Shown piece after piece: positions 14,759-21,266 of a stretch of DNA of 21,266 nucleotides. This stretch comes from UBA6921 sp031363085. Its GTDB lineage: Bacteria; Pseudomonadota; Gammaproteobacteria; SG8-11. A model generated the notes under the pieces. The model was not told where the DNA came from. It was given only the letters and a program-made list of their open reading frames with translations, and did not search any database. Both the position numbers and the translations under genes were made by a program. The stretch is taken from contig JANLTU010000224.1 in the NCBI GenBank assembly GCA_031363085.1, forward strand, positions 1 to 21,266. Direction: 5' to 3'. Each line of letters begins with the position of its first letter. Within the stretch, counting starts at the first letter, position 1.

Positions 14759-17362
14759 CTAAGCGGCGGAGCTGTCCGACAGCGGTGTCAAATGCAGGAT
14801 ATTTTCGCTGTATTCGGTTTCGACTTTACCCAGTTGTTCGCAGGGGCGGGAAATATAGTAGCCCTGCACAAAGTCGACACCGCAGTCTTTGAGTACGCGC
14901 AGCACGTGGACGTTTTGCACGTATTCCGCAACCGTGCGTTTGCCCAGGGCGTGGGCGATGTCGTTGATCGACGCGACGATGGAGCGATCAACCGAGTTGT
15001 TGGCAATGCCTTGAATTAACTGTCCGTCGATTTTAATAAAGTCAACGTTCAGGTGTTTGAGCTGCGCGAACGAGCTGAAGCCGCTGCCAAAATCGTCCAG
15101 TGCAAAGCGACAGCCCAACGCGGACAGTTCGCGGATAAACAAGCGCGCCTCGTCCAGACCGGAAATTGCGGCGGTTTCCGTGACTTCAAAAATCACCGCG
15201 CATGGATTGATGTTGTGCTCGGCGATGAGATTTTTAATGAGCGGCAGCAAGGTTTCATCGCCCACCGACACGCCGGAAAGATTGATCGCGAACACGGTGT
15301 TGTGGCGATAGCTGGTGGCGCGTTTTAATTCTTTAAGCGCATGCGTGACCATCCAGCGATCCACTTCGCGCATCATGTTGAAGCGTTCCGCCGTCGGTAA
15401 AAACGCGCCGGGATGAATGATCTCGCCGTCCGTGCCGCGTAGACGGATCAGCACTTCGTAATGGTGTTGCATATTCGGCAAGTCGCGCAAGATGTGTTCC
15501 CACAGCTTGCCGTCTTCTTCCGGCAGATTGTCCATCGCGATATCGGCCAACGCGACGATTGGCTGGTAGTGCGCGACGAACATGTTTTTTTGCAAGGCTT
15601 CGCGCAGGCGCACCGACCAACCGAGCTCCAGGCCCATGGCAATTTTTTCATCGCTTTGCGGCGAATAAATATGCGTTTGATCGCGGCCGTGACGCTTGGC
15701 GATGTTGCAGGCGAGATCGGCATTCGCCAGTGCATCTTCGGGTGACAGCGTAGTGTTGTCGATGTAGGCCACACCGATGCTGCAATTCAGCGGATAGCTT
15801 TTGCCGTTGTACAAGAATGGATTAGCGCGCAGCAATTCGTGAATGGTATTACAGACGGTGGATAGATCGTCGTCGTCGATATTGCGCAGAATGATGGCAA
15901 ATTCGTCGCCACCTACGCGCGCCAGCAGGTCCGCTTCGCGCACGCGGGTTTGCAACAGCCGGCTGACTTCGATCAACAAGCGGTCGCCGGCGGTATGACC
16001 GGCGGTATCGTTGATGTATTTGAAACGGTCAAGATCCACGTACATCAGCGCGCTGAGGGTGTTGCTGCGATTGAGCTGCTGCACTTCGGCATTCAAGTTT
16101 TTTTCAAAAAACAGGCGGTTATACAATTTGGTCAGAGAGTCATGATTGGCTTGCCAGACCAGTTCATCTTCGAGTTTTTTGCGTTGCGAAATGTCGCTGA
16201 AGGCAACCACCGAACCCTGCCGGGTGTTGTTGGTATTAAGCGGAACCACACTGCATTCCACCGTCACCGAGTTTCCCGAAGCGTGCCAGAAGGTAGTTTC
16301 GTGATTGTGAACTTCGTCGCCGCTGAGATACGCCTGTTGCAACAGGCATTGTTCTTGTTGCAGCGGGCGGCCGTCTTTTTTGACGTGGTGAAACGACAGG
16401 TGCGCGGACTTGCCGACCAACACCTCGCGCATCGGCCAACCGAGAATTTTCTTCGCCATCGGATTAACGAAAGTAATCACTCCAGAACTGTCGACACCGT
16501 ACACGCCTTCGCCGACCGAACAGAGAATGCCTTCGAGGCGGCGACGCTCCTTGTCGATGGAGTTTTGAAATAACACGGTGCGACTCATGGCGGCGACGCG
16601 CGCGAGAAATAATTCCTCGGCCTCGTTCTTGAACATGCACTCGGTTGCGCCGGCATCGAGCGAGTCTTTAATGACACGGTCCAGATAGGTGCCGGTGAGA
16701 ATGCCGACCGCGACATGCGCCGTGGCCGGATTGTTGCGGATCTTGCGACACAGCTCGTCGCCGTTGGCGTTGGGCATGAAGTAGTCGGTGATGACTAAAT
16801 CGTAGCTGTGGTTTTTCAGCTTATCTAAAGCCTCCGCAACGCTATTGGCGGTGTCGGTGATGTAGCCGTGGGTGTTGAGCAAGCGCCGGTAAGACACGCG
16901 GATGGTGGGCGAGTCATCGACGAACAGAATGCGGATTTCACCGGTGAGCAGTTCGGCATTCGGGCTGGGTCGGGTCAGCTTGCGCGGTTCCGGCGAAATC
17001 AGCGTCGACAGCGATTCCAACACATCGGCATAGTCTTCCCAGGACAGCATCGCCGTGTGCGCGCGGGAGGTGACCCAATCGCGTTTCGAGGCATCGTAAC
17101 TGTCCGCCAGAATCAAGGTCGGCAATACCGCAAAGCGTGCCTCGATGAGCAGCTCCAGAAACTCATCGGCAGTGTGATCGGTATATTCCGGCCAACCAAA
17201 AATAATGCCGTCGTACGGCGATGGCACGGCATCAGGCAACATCAATTGATGGGCGGAATCAAAATCGCGCGCGACAGCGGTATCGTAGCCATGGTGCGCG
17301 AGAAGTTTGTGTAGAACGTGCCGGCGGGTGTCCGATTTTTCGATGATGAGAATACGACGCAT
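14759..17362 (-). CDS. Response-regulator-type cyclic-di-GMP protein: pseudo-REC, REC, PAS, GGDEF, EAL
   Basis: An 867-aa cytoplasmic signalling protein. Residues 1-122 have receiver-like architecture but lack the acidic pair, phospho-Asp (IIFGWP), Thr/Ser and Lys. Residues 143-262 are a canonical receiver with D149-D150, D193, T223 and K245. A PAS domain (about 275-392) precedes GGDEF (about 400-565), with intact GGDEF at 484-488, an RxxD inhibitory site at 475-478 and YVDLDRFK. The EAL domain (about 580-845) reads EVL at 636-638 and keeps N694, E726, D756-D757, K777, E813 and QGY at 833-835. Both diguanylate cyclase and phosphodiesterase residues are thus present, with feedback inhibition likely. 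No membrane segment is seen, so a partner histidine kinase must signal to it, but none is encoded here. It lies 188 bases after the transglycosylase gene. The output process is unknown. Confidence 0.92.
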   Translation of the reverse strand: MRRILIIEKSDTRRHVLHKLLAHHGYDTAVARDFDSAHQLMLPDAVPSPYDGIIFGWPEYTDHTADEFLELLIEARFAVLPTLILADSYDASKRDWVTSRAHTAMLSWEDYADVLESLSTLISPEPRKLTRPSPNAELLTGEIRILFVDDSPTIRVSYRRLLNTHGYITDTANSVAEALDKLKNHSYDLVITDYFMPNANGDELCRKIRNNPATAHVAVGILTGTYLDRVIKDSLDAGATECMFKNEAEELFLARVAAMSRTVLFQNSIDKERRRLEGILCSVGEGVYGVDSSGVITFVNPMAKKILGWPMREVLVGKSAHLSFHHVKKDGRPLQQEQCLLQQAYLSGDEVHNHETTFWHASGNSVTVECSVVPLNTNNTRQGSVVAFSDISQRKKLEDELVWQANHDSLTKLYNRLFFEKNLNAEVQQLNRSNTLSALMYVDLDRFKYINDTAGHTAGDRLLIEVSRLLQTRVREADLLARVGGDEFAIILRNIDDDDLSTVCNTIHELLRANPFLYNGKSYPLNCSIGVAYIDNTTLSPEDALANADLACNIAKRHGRDQTHIYSPQSDEKIAMGLELGWSVRLREALQKNMFVAHYQPIVALADIAMDNLPEEDGKLWEHILRDLPNMQHHYEVLIRLRGTDGEIIHPGAFLPTAERFNMMREVDRWMVTHALKELKRATSYRHNTVFAINLSGVSVGDETLLPLIKNLIAEHNINPCAVIFEVTETAAISGLDEARLFIRELSALGCRFALDDFGSGFSSFAQLKHLNVDFIKIDGQLIQGIANNSVDRSIVASINDIAHALGKRTVAEYVQNVHVLRVLKDCGVDFVQGYYISRPCEQLGKVETEYSENILHLTPLSDSSAA

Positions 17363-17550
17363 CGCGTGGCCCCGATTAAAACCAGCTAGTGCGCACTAAC
17401 GCGCAACATGTTTGTGTGAATATCCTGGCACTCTTTAGTTATCGCAGTAATTGCTGCGTTTCTTTAGGGTGCGGATCAAAACATTTAGTGGGGTTGCGTG
17501 TAGAGGTCATGCCGCAATGCTATAAGAAGGGCGACATGCTCACCGTCGCG
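17363..17550 (-). promoter_or_regulatory. Upstream region of the cyclic-di-GMP gene, with two palindromes
   Basis: This gap separates the transglycosylase stop from the REC-GGDEF-EAL start. It contains a perfect 12-bp palindrome TAGTGCGCACTA (17387-17398), 25 bases upstream of the ATG, and a near-perfect 16-bp palindrome CGCAGTAATTGCTGCG (17443-17458, one mismatched pair). Either could be an operator. No convincing -35/-10 pair or terminator was found. Confidence 0.3.
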
Positions 17551-18144
17551 TCAGCGCTTATACCAGCGGTTGCGCAATGCGTTAAAGACCAGATCCGGAT
17601 ACTTCCAACTGCCCAGGCTGCCGTTGTAGCGTGCCAGCGCACGCGGCAAGTCACCTTTTTCAATTTTCAGGTAGTAACTCAAGATCGTGCAGCCCATGCG
17701 CAGATTGGTGCGCATGTCGAACAGGCTGTCGTTGGGCCGGCCGACTTCCTTGAGCCAGAACGGCATGATCTGCATCAGCCCCTGTGCGCCCACATTGGAA
17801 ATGGCCCACGGGTTAAAACGGCTTTCGACGTCGATGACGGCCAATACCAGCTCGGGTTCGATATTGGCGCGTTTGGCTTCGTAATGAATTTGCTTCAGCA
17901 GGTGTACGCGTTGTGTTTCGTCGGGCAAACGCTTGGCGGTATGCGAGGCGAGGCGTCCACGATAATCCATCAGCCAGACTTCGGCTTCGTAGCGGTCTTT
18001 AAAGCTATCGGCTTGTGCGATGGCGTCGATCAGCAGTGCGCGTAATTGTTCGTCGGGCGGTTCCGGCGCCGCCGCATGGCTAGGCCCAAGGACGGCCAAG
18101 CCCGGCACCAACGCGAAGCACAAAGTTATGAAGCGCCAAGTCAT
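17551..18144 (-). CDS. Lytic transglycosylase, SLT domain
   Basis: A 197-aa exported murein-cleaving enzyme of the SLT (goose-lysozyme-like) family, which cuts the MurNAc-GlcNAc bond and leaves 1,6-anhydroMurNAc. Residues 1 to about 25 form a signal peptide (hydrophobic FITLCFALVPGLAVL, then SHAAA); no lipobox is seen, so it is probably soluble and periplasmic. The SLT motifs are VESRFNPWAISNVGAQGLMQIMP (106-128) with catalytic Glu107, a later N147/M150 segment, and ALARYNGS (169-176). It lies 89 bases downstream of proS on the same strand, a pairing common in proteobacteria that probably reflects conserved synteny rather than shared function. The ATG at 18144 gives a proper signal peptide. 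The specific paralogue cannot be assigned. Confidence 0.9.
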   Translation of the reverse strand: MTWRFITLCFALVPGLAVLGPSHAAAPEPPDEQLRALLIDAIAQADSFKDRYEAEVWLMDYRGRLASHTAKRLPDETQRVHLLKQIHYEAKRANIEPELVLAVIDVESRFNPWAISNVGAQGLMQIMPFWLKEVGRPNDSLFDMRTNLRMGCTILSYYLKIEKGDLPRALARYNGSLGSWKYPDLVFNALRNRWYKR

Positions 18145-18233
18145 GAGCTAAACTTTTAATGAGCAAGCGCGGAAAACAAGTGCCGCGTGTCACACACTAT
18201 TTGCCAAAGTCAGGAGCGCCGCCTGCGGTGTTC

Positions 18234-19940
18234 CTATTTTAGTTTCTCGGCCAAAAAATGAATAACTTCAGTCAGCGGCAGTTCACTGTTGTCGGTATCG
18301 CGCCGACCTTTGTATTCGACCTTGCCCGCGTCCAGGCCGCGTTCGCCCAATACCAGGCGGTGCGGAATGCCGATTAAATCCATGTCGGCGAACATCACTC
18401 CGGCGCGCTCCTTGCGGTCGTCGAAGATAACGTCAATACCTGCGCGCAGTAATTCTTGATAGAATTTTTCGGCGGCTTCCGCCACGCGCGCCGACTTGTG
18501 CATGTTCATTGGCAGCAGCACCACCGTGAACGGCGCAATCGCGTTGGGCCACACAATGCCTTTGTCGTCGTGATTCTGTTCGATGGCGGAAGCCACCACG
18601 CGTGATACGCCGATGCCGTAACAGCCCATGGTCATGACAATGCTTTTTCCGCTTTCATCCAAGCAGGCGGCGCTCATGGCGGTGCTGTATTTTTTGCCGA
18701 GCTTGAAAATGTGGCCGACTTCAATGCCGCGTTGAATGGCGATGTTGCCCTTACCATCGGGGCTTGGATCGCCTTCCACCACGTTGCGCACATCGGCAAC
18801 CACGGGTTCGGGCAGATCACGGCCCCAATTGACGCCACTTAGGTGTTTGCCATTTTCATTCGCACCGCAAACGAAGTCCGCCAGATGTGCGGCGGCGCGG
18901 TCGGCGATGACCGGAATCGACAAGCCGAGCGGGCCGATAGAGCCGGCATCGCAGTGGGCGGCGGCGCGAATTTGCGCCGCGCTGGCAAAAGTAAACGGCT
19001 TGGCGATCTGGGCAAGCTTCGCGACTTTAATCAGGTTGAGTTCGTGATCACCGCGCAACACCAGCGCCACCACCGGTTGTTCGCTGCCGGTCACCAATAA
19101 TGTCTTGACCGTGCGACTGGGTGCGATATTGAGCAGTGCGCAGACTTCGGCAATGGTGTGTTGGTCGGGCGTTGCAATGGTTTGCAGCGCTTGTGTTGCC
19201 GCCGCGCGTGGCCCGCTGGGCGCCTGTGCCTCGGCGAGTTCGACGTTGGCGGCATAATTTGACTCGCTACTGAACGCGATGGCGTCTTCGCCCGACTGCG
19301 CCAGCACGTGAAACTCGTGCGAACCTTCGCCGCCGATGCTGCCGGTGTCGGCTTGCACCGGGCGATACTTCAAACCGATGCGCTCGAAAATACGGCAATA
19401 CGCGGCGTGCATCGCACGGTAAGTTTCATCCAGCGAGGCTTCGTCGATATGGAATGAATAGGCGTCTTTCATCAAGAATTCGCGTGCGCGCATCACGCCG
19501 AAACGTGGCCGCGTTTCGTCGCGAAATTTCATTTGTATCTGATAAAAATTGGCCGGCAATTGTTTGTAGCTGCGCAGCTCGCGTCGCATCAAGTCGGTGA
19601 TCACTTCTTCATGCGTGGGACCAAAACAAAAATCGCGCGCGTGGCGATCTTTCAGCCGCAGTAATTCCGGCCCGTATTGTTCCCAGCGCCCTGACTCCAC
19701 CCACAACTCTGCCGGTTGCACCGCCGGCATCAGCAACTCCTGCGCACCGGTGCGATTCATTTCCTCGCGCACGATGGCTTCGACTTTGCGCAGCGCGCGC
19801 AGTCCCAGCGGTAACCAACTGTAGACGCCCGCCGCCAGCTTGCGGATCATGCCGGCACGCAGCATCAATTGATGGCTGATGATTTCCGCGTCGGCGGGAG
19901 TTTCTTTCAAAGTAGAAATCAAAAATCGGGAAGCGCGCAT
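18234..19940 (-). CDS. proS: Prolyl-tRNA synthetase, bacterial type
   Basis: It charges tRNA-Pro with proline in the cytoplasm. The 568-aa protein (E. coli about 572) has class II motif 1 (LAAGVYSWLPLGLRALRKVEAIVREEMNRTGAQELLMP, about 36-73), motif 2 (KFRDETRPRFGVMRAREFLMKDAYSFH, about 137-163) and motif 3 (GCYGIGVSRVVASAIEQ, about 440-456). The INS editing domain (about 225-385), with TIAEVCALLNIAPSRTVKTLLV and GPLGLSIPVIAD, removes mischarged alanine. The C-terminal anticodon-binding domain begins with FTVVLLPMN. All parts are intact. The ATG at 19938-19940 gives the conserved start MRASRFLISTLKETP; its ribosome site is weak. A TACAAT box on the minus strand (19980-19985) could be the -10 of its promoter. 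Confidence 0.96.
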   Translation of the reverse strand: MRASRFLISTLKETPADAEIISHQLMLRAGMIRKLAAGVYSWLPLGLRALRKVEAIVREEMNRTGAQELLMPAVQPAELWVESGRWEQYGPELLRLKDRHARDFCFGPTHEEVITDLMRRELRSYKQLPANFYQIQMKFRDETRPRFGVMRAREFLMKDAYSFHIDEASLDETYRAMHAAYCRIFERIGLKYRPVQADTGSIGGEGSHEFHVLAQSGEDAIAFSSESNYAANVELAEAQAPSGPRAAATQALQTIATPDQHTIAEVCALLNIAPSRTVKTLLVTGSEQPVVALVLRGDHELNLIKVAKLAQIAKPFTFASAAQIRAAAHCDAGSIGPLGLSIPVIADRAAAHLADFVCGANENGKHLSGVNWGRDLPEPVVADVRNVVEGDPSPDGKGNIAIQRGIEVGHIFKLGKKYSTAMSAACLDESGKSIVMTMGCYGIGVSRVVASAIEQNHDDKGIVWPNAIAPFTVVLLPMNMHKSARVAEAAEKFYQELLRAGIDVIFDDRKERAGVMFADMDLIGIPHRLVLGERGLDAGKVEYKGRRDTDNSELPLTEVIHFLAEKLK

Positions 19941-20208
19941 GCGGGTGACCGTTATTTTTTGCGGAGGGAAGAGGCGGGCATTGTAATGGGCAGGGCGGGG
20001 CGGCGTATAGGCCGAGAGTCTTCCAACGCACGGTGAATTCGGCAGGCATCAACGCGGGGTTGTTGCCGTCCCGAGTTGCTCGCGTCGTTTTGAAGGTTGT
20101 GTGAAAAATCGGGAGGGGTCAGCCGTGCTTGTGGAACAAGCATGGCGGGAACGGATAAGGTGTGTGCGACTGGTGGGCGATAGGATGCTGCGTTATTGAG
20201 AAGGTCGA
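19941..20208 (-). promoter_or_regulatory. Upstream region of proS, no gene seen
   Basis: No convincing coding frame was found on either strand in this 268-base spacer (about 338 bases if the collar-like gene truly ends at 20279). It holds a long hairpin at 20122-20146, listed separately. It also holds a minus-strand TACAAT (19980-19985), which would start a proS transcript with a leader of about 30 bases. No matching -35 box is obvious at normal spacing. Confidence 0.4.
20122..20146. repeat. Strong 11-bp stem-loop in the proS upstream region
   Basis: GCCGTGCTTGT (20122-20132) pairs with ACAAGCATGGC (20136-20146) over 11 positions with one G-T pair and a 3-base loop. Read on the minus strand, TTTTT occurs 14 bases after the stem (complement of 20103-20107), too far for a textbook terminator. 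It could be a leader hairpin of proS, a backup terminator or a protein-binding dyad. Confidence 0.55.
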
Positions 20209-21123
20209 CTATGTAAAAACCTGGGTTACGCGGCTGTGCGGGTAATCCAGGCTACGCGAGCCGTAGGGCGGCACCCAGTTATTTGATCGTGTTATTAATG
20301 CGAATGTAGTAGTAAACGGCAACATTGCGTGGGCGGGTTTCAGCACCACCTGCGGGAAGGAGGCCCCGGTACCCTGTCCACTCAAATTGAGTTCACCAAG
20401 GCCGATATTATCGATGGCTGTCCCGTTTGTGGTGGCTATCTGATTGGTGATCCCTAATATATTGAATGCCCCATTGTTGTGATTATGACTCGCGAACAGA
20501 TCACTTTGATATGAACCCAACACTCGTGCGTTGTCTGGATCCTGTAACCCATCGCTACGCCCGACGTTTAAACCGCGTAGAAACATTCCGCGTAAATCCG
20601 GTACTTTGGTACGACCAGTAATGGCGGCGTAATCTGATCCGGTAATATCTACGCCGTCGGCCAGCACCCACAGACGTAACGGCTTCACTTTATTGTCTTC
20701 ACCCATTTCCTTGGCGAACTGCACTTCATCCAACGTGGACGCCACAATAGTGGCGACCGGGACTTTGAGTGTAGGTGCGTTAGCCGTGATTGTAGATTTG
20801 GCGATATCCGAGATGATTTTTGTCAGTTGATCGGCGAATGCTTTATTTCCCGATAAATTGAGCAGGCGGTCCAGAATGGCCTTTTCAGCATTGGTGTTGG
20901 TGTAGGGTACGTCGGTTGTAATATGGCTATCGAGCTTGGCGTTATTTTCATTTACCGCATTTTGAATGGCGATGAAATTGCCATTGACTTCCGCAGCATT
21001 AGCCGCGTTTTTGTCTTTGAATTCAGTAAGCCCGGAGACGTTACCGGCGTAGCTTATGTGGCTGACCAAAGCGCCGGCCATCAAGGCGGCAAAGATGTGA
21101 AAACCAAACAAAGTTCTACGCAT
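20209..21123 (-). CDS. Secreted phage tail collar-like protein, probably frameshifted near its 3' end
   Basis: The open frame encodes 304 aa with a signal peptide (MRRTLFGFHIFAALMAGALVS, cleavage after about SYA at 26), then NAANAAEVNGNFIAIQNAVN (39-58), a pattern seen in exported proteins, and a collar-like domain with VPDLRGMFLRGLN (174-186) and ARVLGSYQSDLFASHNH (199-215). GGAGAG lies 7 bases before ATG 21123; a longer start at 21147 (TTG) lacks such a site. The family's usual ending is missing from this frame but present in another frame, from about 20362 to a TAA at 20279. One added base in the C4 run at 20364-20367 would join them into a 281-aa protein. The gene is visibly more AT-rich than its neighbours. 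Its role is unknown; homology is to tail collar folds, but no phage genes surround it. Confidence 0.75.
   Translation of the reverse strand: MRRTLFGFHIFAALMAGALVSHISYAGNVSGLTEFKDKNAANAAEVNGNFIAIQNAVNENNAKLDSHITTDVPYTNTNAEKAILDRLLNLSGNKAFADQLTKIISDIAKSTITANAPTLKVPVATIVASTLDEVQFAKEMGEDNKVKPLRLWVLADGVDITGSDYAAITGRTKVPDLRGMFLRGLNVGRSDGLQDPDNARVLGSYQSDLFASHNHNNGAFNILGITNQIATTNGTAIDNIGLGELNLSGQGTGASFPQVVLKPAHAMLPFTTTFALITRSNNWVPPYGSRSLDYPHSRVTQVFT
20215..20250 (-). terminator. Rho-independent terminator of the collar-like gene
   Basis: On the minus strand, CTGGATTAC (20250-20242) pairs with GTAACCCAG (20229-20221) in a 9-position stem with one mismatch and a 12-base loop, followed by G and TTTTT (complement of 20215-20219). 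It begins 29 bases after the TAA at 20279. The uncorrected frame runs through it to 20209. Confidence 0.7.
20279..20362 (-). pseudogene. Out-of-frame canonical C-terminus of the collar-like protein
   Basis: In the frame shifted from the main open frame, the minus strand reads LLPAGGAETRPRNVAVYYYIR, then a few residues to TAA (20281-20279). GGAETRPRN followed by aromatic and hydrophobic residues is the normal ending of tail collar proteins. This frame is closed upstream by TGA at 20395-20393, so the shift lies between about 20392 and 20345. Confidence 0.75.
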
Positions 21124-21140
21124 AAAACAACTCTCCATAT

Positions 21141-21153
21141 TGCTCAATGAGCA
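21141..21153. repeat. Small perfect inverted repeat upstream of the collar-like gene
   Basis: TGCTC-AAT-GAGCA is a perfect 5-bp dyad with a 3-base centre, ending 4 bases before the GGAGAG ribosome site (21131-21136) and overlapping the alternative start codons. It may be an operator or a leader hairpin; no further support is visible. Confidence 0.3.
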
Positions 21154-21183
21154 TTGCGAAAATACAGCGCAGAAAGCGCGCCG

Positions 21184-21266
21184 TTATTGCCAAGTACATT
21201 CACCCCACTTTGAGGTGCCCCACACGCATGCAGTCAATTTGTCAGTGGGGCCGACGGGTGTCGGTG
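21184..21266 (-). CDS. C-terminal end of an unidentified upstream gene
   Basis: Reading into the window from the right edge, one minus-strand frame stays open for 26 codons to TAA (21186-21184), while the other two stop within 7 to 10 codons. It ends with TACVWGTSKWGECTWQ, a tryptophan-glycine pattern with two cysteines that looks like the repeated strands of exported proteins rather than random translation. If real, it lies 60 bases before the collar-like gene on the same strand and may share its operon. The short length makes this uncertain, and no family can be named. Confidence 0.4.
   Translation of the reverse strand, partial: PTPVGPTDKLTACVWGTSKWGECTWQ

Noticed and set aside
20209..21147. 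Prophage fragment suggested by the tail collar domain
   Set aside because: The protein has a signal peptide and its neighbours are housekeeping genes; no capsid, tail, integrase or attachment repeats are seen.
21251..21264. CCGAC/GTCGG hairpin at the right edge as a terminator
   Set aside because: There is no T-run, it lies within a possible coding frame, and the window ends there, so it cannot be judged.

Overview
The window looks like chromosomal DNA from a GC-rich Gram-negative proteobacterium, most likely beta or gamma. The support is a CysB-type LysR regulator, a fused CysG siroheme synthase, a CysI-DUF934-CysH-CysD-CysN order, a bacterial-type ProRS followed by an SLT transglycosylase, and an MprF/AcvB pair. 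No tRNA, rRNA, CRISPR array, insertion sequence or transposase was seen.

Region 1 (1-9959) is an assimilatory sulfate-reduction locus. On the minus strand, read from about 7460 down to 894, seven tightly packed genes encode a small protein with two sulfite-reductase-type half-domains, a TauE/SafE permease, CysI, DUF934, a four-cysteine CysH (APS reductase type), CysD and CysN. A strong Rho-independent terminator lies at 822-851. A partial PAP2 phosphatase gene follows at the left edge. Diverging on the plus strand are cysB and cysG, the latter making the siroheme that CysI needs, and they end in a clear terminator at 9966-10004. Together the genes cover sulfate activation to APS, APS to sulfite, sulfite to sulfide, cofactor supply and regulation. 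No APS kinase (cysC), flavoprotein (cysJ) or ABC sulfate importer is visible here.

Region 2 (10146-14253, plus strand) is a two-gene operon: an MprF/LpiA-type aminoacyl-phosphatidylglycerol synthase/flippase, overlapped by an AcvB/VirJ-type periplasmic hydrolase with two homologous halves. The first would make the modified lipid and the second would degrade it.

Region 3 (14332-21266, minus strand) holds, in transcription order from the right, the end of an unidentified gene, a secreted tail-collar-like protein, proS, a lytic transglycosylase, a large REC-REC-PAS-GGDEF-EAL cyclic-di-GMP protein and a small VOC protein. The collar-like gene appears frameshifted. Its canonical family C-terminus lies in another frame, ending at 20279 just before a terminator at 20215-20250, and one added base in a four-base run at 20364-20367 would restore it.

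The two most unusual items are the cysteine-free tandem half-domain protein heading the cys operon and the frameshifted collar-like gene. No wholly new multi-gene system was found.
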